Shown: positions 10,690 through 20,334 of the stretch, piece after piece
Position numbering within the stretch: the stretch's first letter is position 1
Layout: the number at the start of each line of letters is the position of its first letter
Assembly (NCBI GenBank): GCA_015680685.1
Contig: MNCI01030420.1
Coordinates: 170,894 to 234,893 of the forward strand
Direction: 5' to 3'
DNA length: 64,000 nucleotides
Source of the DNA: Gnetum montanum
Taxonomy: Eukaryota > Streptophyta > Gnetopsida > Gnetales > Gnetaceae
Notes under the pieces: model-generated
The model's database searches: none
What the model was told of the DNA's origin: nothing
Seen by the model: only the letters and a program-made list of their open reading frames with translations
Made by a program: the position numbers and the translations under genes

Positions 10690-11382
10690 TGATTACTATG
10701 GATGTTATGCATTTTTTGAAAAGGAGAAAAATCATATTTAAATAATTATAGATTGATCATGATTAGTAATATGTTTGGAAAATTATTAGGTACCATTTTG
10801 GAGATAAAATTAGGATACTGAGCATAAGGAAATAATTTATATGCAATTTCACAAGAAAGATTTAGAAATCAGTGTTCCACATTACATCATCTAGTAACTC
10901 TTAGATATTGCATTAAATAAGCAAAGGGTAAATAAGGTAAAACATTTATTTGTTTTATTGATTTTACAAAAGCATTTAAGTTTATTGTGAGATAATGATT
11001 ATAGAGCAAACTTACTAAACTTAAAGTTGATTATGGTTTACTCAATGTCATCCAAAACTTATATTGAGAAATAATTTTTAAATAAAAAAATAAAGAAATT
11101 ACATCATCTTGTTAGCTTTATAATAATATAGGTGTGAAACAAGGTTTTCCTCTTTCACCAACATTGTTTAACATTTTTATTGATGAATTAGAAGAATGGA
11201 TTAAAGAAGTACCTACAAATCATGTTATTAAAGTGGATCAATCATGGATACAACTTTTAATCTTTGTAAATAATGTAGCACTAATAGAAAATTTAGAAAC
11301 AATGTTAAAAGTAATGTTACATCAACTACAAAAAGTTTGTGAATGCACAAAAATGAAGGTAAGTCTATTACTTTATCTAGCA
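10690..11382 (+). pseudogene. LINE reverse transcriptase, decayed
   Basis: Blocks in order: NYRLIMISNMFGKLLGTILE (10744-10803), FICFIDFTKAFK (10948-10983, the motif with the first catalytic Asp), GVKQGFPLSPTLFNIFIDEL (11131-11190, the LINE GxxQG.PLSP motif), then LIFVNNVALIENLETML (about 11259-11309). The last block should be F/YADD; here both Asp codons read Asn (AATAAT), which would remove activity. The final frame ends with a typical C-KM--S segment before the LTR junction. Confidence 0.8.
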
Positions 11383-12109
11383 AGTTCTATGAATAAGAGG
11401 TAGCTCTTCCTTGTTTCTCCATCTAGATCTAGACCTTAGCCAAACTCTTGCCATTTTTCCATTCCAAAGATAGAATAATTTCTATGTGCCCGTAGTAGGA
11501 GTCCCAAAGTGAACGCAACTTTATTCGAGCAATTCTGTACCTGAGCACACAATTGTGTATGGTAATAAAGATGAACTTTTGGATAAACCTTACAGTGCAT
11601 GGACTAAGCTAAATAGGACTTTAATTATTGTTAATTGTTTGAGTGCTTTCTTAAGAACTTAATCTCTCTCAACCCTCAACTCTCATAGTTAAGTGCATTC
11701 AGTACGACCGCTTCGAGCACATGCGTTACACTTGGTAATCCCAGTAACGAATAGCGTTTGGTAATCCTAGTAGCATTACATTGGTTCAGGGTGTGAAATG
11801 ACAAGTGGGAATGGATACTGATGCTAGGATGATTAAGGCTTAGTTAGTTAAAGTTTGTTACTTAGTCTCTTCACCCCTTTCCTCTCTTAGCATAGGCAAT
11901 AAAAACATAAAAGATATAAAAATCACATGCCTCAAGCTTACTTAACCATACAACTGTGACAAATACAAGTAAGCTTAGGAGGACAACGATTGACTAACCT
12001 TAGGTGTTGCATAAGGCGTGTAGGCACTTTGTCTACGGAGTTTGACCAGATCGCGCATGTAATGCTTGTATTCGTATGGTTGAGTGTAGGGGTACCTCGC
12101 CACTCATCA
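11383..12109 (+). mobile_element. 5'-truncated gypsy LTR (LTR C)
   Basis: It begins abruptly at AGTTCTATGAATAAGAGG, which is the TATA region of the family LTR (compare 12763-12780), and runs through the R region and the TTGGTAATC repeats to ...CTCGCCACTCATCA at 12109. About 130 bp of U3, including the palindromes, is missing. Its left edge abuts the LINE; its right edge abuts a SINE-like repeat. Confidence 0.8.
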
Positions 12110-12633
12110 GTCTATATAAAATTAAAATATGGACTACCAATTAGAGCATAGTTTAGCAGGTAAGTCTATTGCTTTATTTGTAATAGGTTGTGAGTTCATG
12201 TTGTGGTTGAGGCATCATTATGTTCTTACTTATGGGTTATGTAAATATTATATTGTCATCAATGATAGGTGGTTAAATTATTTAACTCATTGTCTTATTA
12301 GGTAATACGTTACTAGTTTGACTTATACTCAAGGCATCATTATATTAAGGAAAGAGGTGACTTTTTTTTTAATAATAGTTACCCCTAAAATATATAGTCA
12401 AAATGGAACTTTATAACTTAGTGTTGCCCATTAGAATCAAACCTATAACTTGGAGTTACCAAATTAAGAATCTTATCAAATCTTTATATTCTTTTGTAAT
12501 TCTTCTAATATATAGACATAAAATGAATATAATACTTTAGAAAAACTTGAAAAGAATGCATTAATACCTTAAGTGTGACTCAAATTAACAATCTCCTAAT
12601 TGCAAATTATTTTGAGTAAATCTCTTAAGCCAC
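12110..12633. repeat. Cluster of tRNA-like SINE-type repeats
   Basis: A + copy at about 12141-12260 has TAGTTTAGCAGG (12149-12160) and GAGTTCATGTT (12192-12202), 31 nt apart, then 'ggcatcattatgttctta'. A second + copy at about 12262-12345 ends 'ggcatcattatatt'. A minus copy at about 12420-12545 has its B box inverted at 12433-12443 (agaatcaaacc). The rest, to 12633, is a part-copy into which solo LTR D inserted. Confidence 0.55.
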
Positions 12634-13495
12634 TGATGAGACGCGATATCGCATGGCCCATGATATCGCATACGCGATATCGCACCCACCGTGATATCGC
12701 ATCCCTCGCGATGTTGAGTATGCGATATGGTGTCGTTCCTTGCGATATCGCGGTTTGTCGCGAGTTCTATAAATAAGAGGCGGCACTCCCTTGTTTCTCA
12801 TTCTAGGCCTAGACCGTAGCGAAACTTTGGTAGTTTTACCTCTCCAGAGATAAAATAATTTCCATGTACCTCCAGTAGGAGCTCCAAAGTGAACGGATTT
12901 TTATTCAAGCAAATATTGTACCTGAGCACAAGTTTGTGTATGAAAATAAAGACGAATTGTTGGATAAACCTTGCAGTGCATGGACTAAGCTAGTTAGGAT
13001 TTTAATTAGTGTTATTTACTGTTCATCATTTAAATGCTTTATTAGTTAATTAAATCTCTCTCAACCCTTCTCGCATAGTTAAGTGCATACAGTACGACCA
13101 CTTCGAGCAAGTGCGTTACGCTTGGTGATCCTAGTAACGAATAGCGTTTGGTAATCAAGGTTGCATTGGTTCAGGGTGTGAACGATAAGTGGGAACGGAT
13201 GTTGATGCTAGGTTAATTAAGGCTTAGTTAGTTAGTTAAAGTTAGTCAATTAGTCTCTTCACCCTTTACCTCATTAGCATAGGCGATAAAACAGAAAAGA
13301 TATAAAAATCACATACCTCAGACTTACTTAACCATACAACTGTGACAATTGCAAGTAAGTCTAGGAAGACAATGAACAATTAACCTTAAGTGTTCCATAA
13401 GGCGTGTAAGCACTTAGTCTGTGGAGTTCGACCGGATCGCGCATGTAACGCTCGTATTCGTATGGTTGAGTGTAAGGGTACCTCGCCACCCATCA
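12634..13495 (+). mobile_element. Solo LTR with target duplication (LTR D)
   Basis: Runs from TGATGAGACGCGATATCGC to ACCTCGCCACCCATCA, 862 bp. The flanking 5-mers GCCAC (12629-12633) and GCCAC (13496-13500) are identical, the expected gypsy target duplication. There is no internal element sequence, so it is a solo LTR left by recombination between two LTRs. The U3 holds the best preserved palindrome cluster; the TATA box is at 12768-12775; U5 holds TTGGTAATC and related repeats. Confidence 0.92.
12645..12749 (+). promoter_or_regulatory. Cluster of GCGATATCGC palindromes upstream of the LTR TATA box
   Basis: GATATC cores occur at 12645, 12662, 12676, 12693 and 12744, with decayed versions near 12708 and 12724, so the spacing is about 14-20 bp. 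Most are flanked as GCGATATCGC. TATAAATA follows at 12768-12775. The position directly upstream of the TATA box suggests repeated protein-binding sites of the element's promoter; the binding protein is not known to me. Confidence 0.6.
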
Positions 13496-14200
13496 GCCAC
13501 CTCTCGTAAGGCATCATTATATTCTTATATAATTCTTCTAATGTATCTTATTGACTGTATGTCTTGGGGTGTACTATAATTTCAATTTTAGACAAGAAAT
13601 TATCTCATTGTCTTGTTAGGCAAAAGGTTGCTGGTTTAAGTCATACTTAAAACATTATTACGTTCTTTTAGAATTTATCTAATGCATGTTATTGGCTTTA
13701 TATATGTTAGGGTGCACAAATATAGTTAAATAATTTTGTGTTATAATACCTTGTTCCCATAGTTTGAGTTTTAACAATCCTTAGAATATAAAAATGATCA
13801 TCACCTAGAGGGTTGATGCTCATCTTGCCAAGTGGGATCTTGGGAATAAAAGCTTACTTTGTATGTAATATAAATTAGGAGTTTGGTGAGGGTGTCAAAA
13901 CCAAAACTATATGACTATATGTACCTCTAAATTGTATAGCCAACATGAAACATTTGTAGAATTTTATAACTCACAACTACCCACCAATACATATAGTCAA
14001 AACTAACTTTATAACTCAGCATTGCCCACCAAGACGTATAGTCAAATTAATTTTATAATTTAACTTTGCTTACTAAAATCAAACCCATAACTTGGAACTT
14101 CCAAATCAAGAGTCTTACTACTAAGTTAATACCTCATTATTTTATGTAATATCAAAAAAGAGTTTTACTACTAACTTAACACCTCATTATTTTAAGTATG
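13496..14200. repeat. SINE-like repeats, both strands
   Basis: From 13500 the target copy of solo LTR D continues (GGCATCATTATATTCTTA, body to about 13580). A + copy at about 13585-13720 has GGTTTAAGTCA at 13633-13643. A minus copy at about 14070-14160 has its B box inverted at 14075-14085 and its A box near 14119-14130, 33 nt apart. Related pieces ('ataactcagcattgcccacc') repeat at 13965-14040. Confidence 0.5.
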
Positions 14201-15029
14201 TTATATCAAAAGATGTAACTTTTTAATTAAAGTGTATGAATTGCACTTTAAGAATCAAAACTTCTATCCCCCACCTCCTCAAAATGTTGAAAATAAACCA
14301 GTCTAACATATCTACAAGGCCCACACTTTTCTGTTTTAGTTTTAAATTTTTAGGCGCCTTTCATTTTTTTTAAAATTTATAATACATCATGCGTATATTA
14401 GTTTTTTTTTCTTAAATTTACGTTAAACTTAACTATTTTCAGATCCATGACTTTGGCTTTCAAGATGGGTCCTCTACCAGCAGTAAATAAAGTGCAAAAC
14501 CAATAACTTCATACTTTACCGCTACGCACTCACTCCCCCTTAAAAGATCATACCTTCATTATCGTCAAAAAATAAAATTCTAATAAAATATCAAAAAATT
14601 ATATTTGAAAAAAATTCTTTTAAAAACAGTGCCAAATTCAGAACCGACGAAATTCAAAATTTGCACGTGCCAAAAAGAGGTCGATCAAAAATACAGATGG
14701 GCCAGTGCAGTCTTCCTGTGTGGCAACCACTATTCTAATTTCTCCATTGCCAAATTCTTTGGGAGCACTCTTTTATAAATTTAACAAAATTAATACGTAG
14801 CTATTAAATTTATACGTCTCTTCAGTTTATGCATTCGTAACTTTCAATAAAAATCAACTCTTTGATTCTCTGTATTTTATGTGAAGAGAAAGATGAATCT
14901 GACCATTAATTGTTATGGATGGTTGTGATTATTGTGAATAGGCTGCTAAACCCATGGTTGATCATTTGACTATTCGCTTGTTTCTGAATCTACTTTGAAG
15001 GTAAATCATTCTTGTGTATATTTACGCAG
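14200..15029. other. DNA upstream of the SNAP33-like exons, no gene recognised
   Basis: No TE domain is recognised. A CACGTG box lies at 14664-14669 and a TATAAATT at about 14773. It ends in a splice acceptor (TTTACGCAG, 15021-15029). I read it as intron; a promoter is not excluded. No N-terminal SNAP exon is recognised here. Confidence 0.4.
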
Positions 15030-15740
15030 GGTGAAAAACTTCTTGGGAGTCTGGGAGGACTATTTTCTAGGACTTGGAAGCCTGAAACAAATAAAAAAGT
15101 TCAGGGTCCGGTCATTACTTCAGGTAATTCTTCATGTTAGTAACGCTCATTATATCTTTTATTTCTAAGAGTACTTTAAATTTTTATGATTCCATGTTAT
15201 GTTTCAGATTCAACATTTCGTAGCAAGGCAAAGCACATGGAACAGAGCAAGCAACTTGGACTCAATGACACCAACAGGACTTCTGACAAAACTTATGTAA
15301 ATACTGAAGATACCTTGGAATCCAATATTGATGTAAGGCTGCTCTGTCTCATTACCATTTTATTCTTTATTTTTATTTTTAAAGCAAGCTGAGGTTGAAG
15401 AATTTGTTTTCCCCAAAGCTTTTTACAGTTGCCAGGACTGTGTACATTATTGTAGGTAGAGAAGGCAAAACAGGATGATGCTTTGTCTGATTTGAGCAAT
15501 GTTCTTGACCGATTGAAGGAAATGGCCACTGATATGGGCGGTGAAATTGAGAAGTTTGTTCTGCAGTACACTTGTCTGACAGTAAGTTTTGATATGCTTT
15601 TATGTATAACTAATGAAGGAGCATGTTGTTTACTTTGCAGACAGAATGCCGCTCTGGATACTCTTAATGATGATATTACAGAGCTCAGTGCTCGTGTTAA
15701 AGGTGACAGTGCACGAGGCCGGCGTTTGCTTGGGAAGTAA
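15030..15740 (+). CDS. SNAP33: SNAP33/SNAP25-like t-SNARE, last four exons
   Basis: Codes for the linker and C-terminal SNARE helix of a SNAP25-type Qb+Qc SNARE, which pairs with syntaxin and a vesicle R-SNARE in membrane fusion at the plasma membrane and cell plate. Exons: 15030-15123, 15208-15332, 15456-15553 and 15641-15740, all with GT...AG introns and phases that join without shift. The first begins GEKLLGSLGGLFSRTWKP, a hallmark of plant SNAP33. Exon 3 opens VEKAKQDDALSDLSNVLDRL and the helix continues over the next junction; the central-layer Gln is codon 15642-15644. The protein ends ARGRRLLGK and a TAA stop. About 138 residues are present of a family length near 300. The N-terminal Qb helix exons are not in the 15 kb upstream, so either a very long intron separates them or this is a 5'-truncated copy. 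Confidence 0.88.
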
Positions 15741-16010
15741 ACAGTGGTTTGTGCTTTACCATGGATTTATGCCAGGAAAAGAAAACATGTTTCTCCTCTA
15801 ATTCTAAGAAGCCATAGCTCATTTAGTTTAAGCTCCATGAAGGGAAAATTATTTTGCATAATAATTTTATTGCAAATTCATAGAATATTGTCTTGATTTT
15901 ACTTCTTTTCAAAGAAGGGACCATATTATTGTCTTAAAAAATAGCATTGTAATGTATAAAATCTCTGGCTGTTCCAACTTCCATTATTGAAAAAGAATAA
16001 ACTGAGAAAC
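15741..16010 (+). other. Probable 3' UTR and polyadenylation signal of the SNAP33-like gene
   Basis: AT-rich sequence follows the stop. An AATAAA lies at 15996-16001, about 255 bp after the stop, a reasonable place for a poly(A) signal. No repeat match is seen in this stretch. Confidence 0.5.
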
Positions 16011-16740
16011 ATATTACCTTTGTGGGAGTGACTAAACCCTATCAATTTTTGAATATGGTTTTTATTTTAGAAGAGAAGTTCATTCTTCATTACTTTTAGT
16101 ATTGATGTGTTAGAATTCTAAATTCAATGGAACATGATATACAAGTTGGATGCATAGAGATATAACCCTTTGATTCTACTTTTATACATATAATATTTAT
16201 AACTTTAAGAGACTTGTTAGCTAAAGCACTATATCTTATATTTAACATTGACAAACTATAGCTTTTAGTATATTCGAACTTACTCCATAAACAAGAATCT
16301 TTTCATCTTTAGCCCAAGATTAATTTATCTTGGGATTGTTGAAACTGAAACTTTGACTATATGAACTTGCAAGCCATACAACCATGATTTGCTTAAGTCC
16401 TACTAAAGTATTGTGTTGGCTATAGAGCTATGCAGTGAATAGCGTATGAGACTTTGCACATCCCTAGAATTGTTTGATATGAAAAATTAAAAATTCCCTC
16501 ACTAGCAAAGGAAAATTTCATGTGAAGCCTTGTGAGAAGTAATATCTTTACTTGAAGATAGACCTCCCTTGACATGAATGAATTTCATGTAATATCTGTA
16601 TTAATCTTCTTTATCTCATTATACTCAAAACCCTTTTCTCATTTTGTTGAAATCAAAAAATGTAGCTTAGTTAACAAGGCCTTTGATAAGCCTCACCACT
16701 ACTTCCTCTTCTCTTCGAACATCCTTTATAAACCTAAGTG
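16010..16740. other. Intergenic DNA, nothing recognised
   Basis: No gene, domain or LTR boundary is recognised. Confidence 0.4.
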
Positions 16741-17240
16741 ATTCTTCTGCCTATGAAGGAAATCTACCTTGAGAGAAATACTCATGTAGAATTTTGTTAG
16801 TCATTAAATCAAAAGTGTAACTAACTTTGTGATTGTAATTGATACAATATGTTTTCTTATTGTAGGCCTTGATTTTGATGATTTCTTCTTCATTTTTCTT
16901 GGTAATGATGTACAAATCATTTTTGAATTTAATGTTTGTCCCCTTCCTAACCATTTATCCCACTAAGAGCAAAGGATTTGGTATGTTTGGAATATAGAAC
17001 AATTTAGTTATAGTTATAACTTTACTCTTAGGAAGTTTAACAATGCAATTTCTAATCCATTCTGTATTAAGATAATTATCATCACCTATTTTGATATGGC
17101 CAATGTTGTTTGGTTTGTATTGGAAAAGATAAAACTTATAGGGTCTCATATTATTATAACAACCACTATCAATAATCCAATAATCTATTAAGTCCAGTGT
17201 GATTGTTGAACTTAATTTTGGACCATTCTTAGAGTTTTTA
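16741..17240 (-). pseudogene. Ty1/copia protease and pre-integrase relic
   Basis: On the minus strand, 17200-16955 reads IDYWIIDSGCYNN, the retropepsin W-IDSG motif of copia elements, then a segment with a typical IGDDNYLNTEW part and ITKLFYIPNIPNPLL (the 'V.YVP.L..NLLS' pattern). The next ORF (16954-16751) continues into the region before the HHCC zinc finger. The order is that of copia Pol. No LTR, RT or integrase of this copy is found, so it is a fragment. Confidence 0.7.
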
Positions 17241-18640
17241 CCACAAGAGTTATGAGAACAATTACAAAGTTCTCCATTCTAGCCTTCAATTTCAACACAT
17301 GAAGACTAGTTTATTAGTGAAACATACCAACTGGCATCACATGCAAGTAGATTCAACTATAAAAATTGAGGAAACCTTGGTTTCATATGCTATTGAAGCC
17401 ATTGTTGCAACATTGGGATTACCCAATGTTGGCATAGAAATAATCATAATTTCAACTTGTTCAAACCCTACAACATGAAAGCTATGGTTGGAAAGATTCT
17501 ATGGTAATGCTAAAAAAGAATATGGTTTTTTTAACATTATTAAAAAAATGTCTATTTTTAAATAGGAACCTATCATTTGTATCCCATGATGCATCTAAAT
17601 ATGATATCAACATATGCAACTCATATAAGCGACATGAGTACCAAATATATGATACATTTGGCTCGTCTCATTTTTGTAGAGATTGTGTAATAGTTCAAAG
17701 AAAATTAATTAAGCAAGAAAACATTGTCATTTTCCTACTTTATTAGAAAATTGTGCAAATGAGTTGGGATTGCAAGATACATAAATGATACAATTAGGAG
17801 AGCCCAAAATGTATCCTATGTGGAAATGATTAAGGTTGTGCTTGCCAAAAAAAGATCAATTAGAAACTTGATAAAGCACACCATTGACTACAATTCTAGC
17901 AGTAGGAATTGGTGCNTGGTATTTGATGGGACAAATCTTTTGTTTAGTGGAAAATAGGCTAGAAGATGATGCAAACATCATTTAATTACATATGTCCATC
18001 AATCTTTTATAAAAGAGAAAATAAATAGAATTTCCTATTTTTTTATTTTTCAAGAAAATTGAAATATAAATGTACTTTTTCTTTTCTTGAACTTTGCATT
18101 TTGCCTTTTTCGATTCATACTTCTATTGACTTTGGTGCATTTCCATATGTAAATATGGCCTTCTATCAACTTGAACTTTGGCCTGTTGAATTCATTTCTT
18201 CTTATTTTTTGTTTAAATCCATGACATGGCCACAAAAATTGAGTGAGGTATGATTATCCAAATTGCATGCTAGAACCAACAAATGTAGGAGCATTTCCAC
18301 ATATCTAGGTAGGCCAATCATCTCTTGTGAAATTACCTAAGATTTGCCTAGTTATAGGGATTGTTGAGACTTCTAGGTGATANGTTATCATCTACTCATC
18401 AACATCAATAATATCATCAAATTATCTCAACTAAATTTATTTCAGAAAAGATTAAGCATTTAAGTTTGGAAGATAAAGGTCATCAAAGTTGTACAATTTA
18501 ATGTACCTCAATTCAATTTATTTGGTTCATCATTGTAGATTATTCAGAGATATTAAGTAGCATCAAGGATCAAATTTATTTTGAAATATGAACTCCAAAG
18601 CCTTTAAAATTAGATTTTTTATTTCTCCATGAACTAACCA
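17240..18640. other. AT-rich DNA with two Ns, no gene recognised
   Basis: May include the gag side of the copia relic on its left (minus strand), but no motif is certain. Single Ns at 17916 and 18383 show no overlap or inverted match across them, unlike the Ns at 6842/7363 and 45834. ORFs 17501-17746 and 18059-18253 have no recognisable product. Confidence 0.35.
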
Positions 18641-19040
18641 AGATTCATGGTCCCCTTAGAAAATAGACCATGACTCGTGGTCAACTTGTGGTCTTTATAG
18701 TATTGAACTATGAGGTCGTGGTCAAATTGTGGTCTCTATAGTATTGAACTATGAGGTCATCACCACTTGTGGTTACTTAAATTATTGACTATAACTCAAA
18801 CACAAGTTGTGATATTTTTCCAAGACTTGTGATAAAAATACCACAATCCATGGTATTCTTGATTTCAAAATTCCCACGTCTTTTATTAGAGCACAACTCA
18901 TGGTGCACTTGTGATCTACTCATAGTATCATTATATTTAACTTTTTAATTATTTTTTCAAGAGCATGATCTGTGATTAGCTCATGATTTGAATACCATTA
19001 CTTATGTTGTAATACCATGACTCATGGTGAATAAACTTTT
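18640..19040. repeat. Region rich in ACTCATGGT / ACTTGTGGT motifs with a 41-bp tandem repeat
   Basis: The 41-bp unit starting GTGGTCAACTTGTGGTC at 18677 is followed by a near-identical unit at 18718-18758. Around it, variants of 'catgactcatggt' and 'acttgtggt', in both orientations, recur about a dozen times (for example 18645, 18669, 18838, 18897, 19017). No coding function is seen. Confidence 0.6.
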
Positions 19041-19436
19041 AAACATATTTATCAAATTTTATTAGAATTTCAAATTTTTCATTAAGGGATTCATCCTCCA
19101 AAACATAAGAGCATTATAAGGTATGCCTAAATTTGGAGAAGAGGCCATAATATTAGTAATGCCTCATGAAGAAGAATAGGAACATGAAAAAACTATAACA
19201 AATCATATTAGTAGGGCTTTGAATGTACTTATTGTAACTCCTACAAATGTTATTGGGCTACAAGATTTTTAGGTGACCACTAGAGTTGGGAGAAATAAAG
19301 GAGACACATGATAACTTGTCACCAAATTCTCACTCTACAAACATGAGTACCAATTCTACACTGATGCAAATCATAATTTATAAATTACAAATGCAAAGTT
19401 GGAGGTTCTTCAAGTAAAGGGTACCAATCAAGATTT
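19040..19436. other. DNA left of the 11.6-kb gypsy element, nothing recognised
   Basis: Does not match the first part of the downstream LTR (30249-30350), so the 5' LTR of the element to the right is truncated or replaced here. Confidence 0.4.
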
Positions 19437-20135
19437 ATGGCAATCGAGATTTTAGTAGTAGTGAAACTCCTGAAGTTTGTTCATTTGAGAGTTAGAATTT
19501 TTCTCCCAAGTGCCTACAATAGGAGTCATTGAGTGTATGGATCTTTATTCGAGCATTATTGTACCTGAGCATGACAATGTGCGTGGCAATAAAGACGAGC
19601 TTTCTGATAATCCTTGCAACATTCTAGATAGATTAAATATTTTATTTATGCATTTAATGTTTTTAATTATTTATTAAATTTTTTCTAGTAATTAAGTTAA
19701 TGAAGCAATTAAGAAAGATAAGTGAACTAGATTAAGCACATAAGTATGACCACTTCAAGTGTAACACGTATTCGCTTGGTAATCCCAACAACATTATTGT
19801 TTGGTACACCCAACAATGTAATGCTTAGTAACTAGGATGCTTATGTTAGGACTAGTTAGACACTAGTTAATTAGTTAATCCAATTACTTTTATCTCCCTT
19901 TGAAAGCCAAACCATAAAATATAAAATGATAAAAACTAGATGCCTCAAGTACACTTAACCATACTAGTGTGCATCACAAGTGTAATTGGGAAGACAATGA
20001 TTAACCTTAAGAGAAAGATTTACTTCCTAGAAGACTAGTATACTAGAAACTACAAAGTCCACAGAATTCAACCAGATTATGTATGAACACTTGTGATTCA
20101 AATGGTTGGTCATAGGGGTACCTCGCCGCTCATCA
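19437..20135 (+). mobile_element. 5' LTR of element E-F, truncated (LTR E)
   Basis: From TTATGGCAATCGAGATTTTAG it parallels LTR F (30357 on) to the end CTCGCCGCTCATCA. It has the R region (GTGCCTACAATAGGAGTC, GGCAATAAAGACGAGC) and U5. The U3 and TATA box are missing, about 110 bp compared with LTR F. Confidence 0.82.
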
Positions 20136-20156
20136 TTAGCGTTGTTGTCAGGGACT
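20136..20156 (+). other. Primer binding site of element E-F (tRNA-Asp type, mutated)
   Basis: TTAGCGTTGTTGTCAGGGACT directly follows the LTR end. Compared with TTGGCGCCGTTGTCGGGGA, as seen (reversed) at 38624-38642, it differs by four changes, all C to T or G to A. tRNA-Asp 3' ends are complementary to this motif. Confidence 0.75.
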
Positions 20157-20334
20157 TTGTTTGTTGAAACGTGTGCTATCTAGGATTAGTGAATATTATT
20201 TATATCATTGGACAAACTCTAGGTCAACATCACTCTCAATGACATAGAAACTACTAAGCACATTGATAATTTTAGTCATTTTGCAAAATGTCTTCTTCTT
20301 CCCACAGATGTGAAGATGTCAAACCACTAATCCC

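Larger units (their letters stand above)
8568..11382 (+). mobile_element. LINE (non-LTR retrotransposon) remnant
   Basis: Endonuclease traces are followed by reverse-transcriptase motifs, all on the + strand and full of stops. It is cut at the right by an LTR fragment of the gypsy family (from 11383). The middle has been changed by a tandem duplication (9670-10685) and a 351-bp insertion (9835-10185). No poly(A) tail or target duplication can be seen because the 3' end is missing. Clade cannot be set from the motifs; RTE- or L1-like are both possible. Confidence 0.75.

Noticed and set aside
12640-12760. Regularly spaced palindromes, at first sight like a CRISPR array
   Set aside because: Repeats are only 10 bp, spacers 4-10 bp, and they sit in the U3 of a plant LTR; no cas genes.
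14640-15029. Promoter of a short SNAP33 form (CACGTG at 14664, TATA near 14773)
   Set aside because: No start codon in frame leads into the exon at 15030, and the segment ends as a normal intron acceptor; left as intron.
17916-18383. Another inverted or duplicated contig between Ns
   Set aside because: Ends of the segment match neither flank in either orientation; likely plain ambiguous bases.
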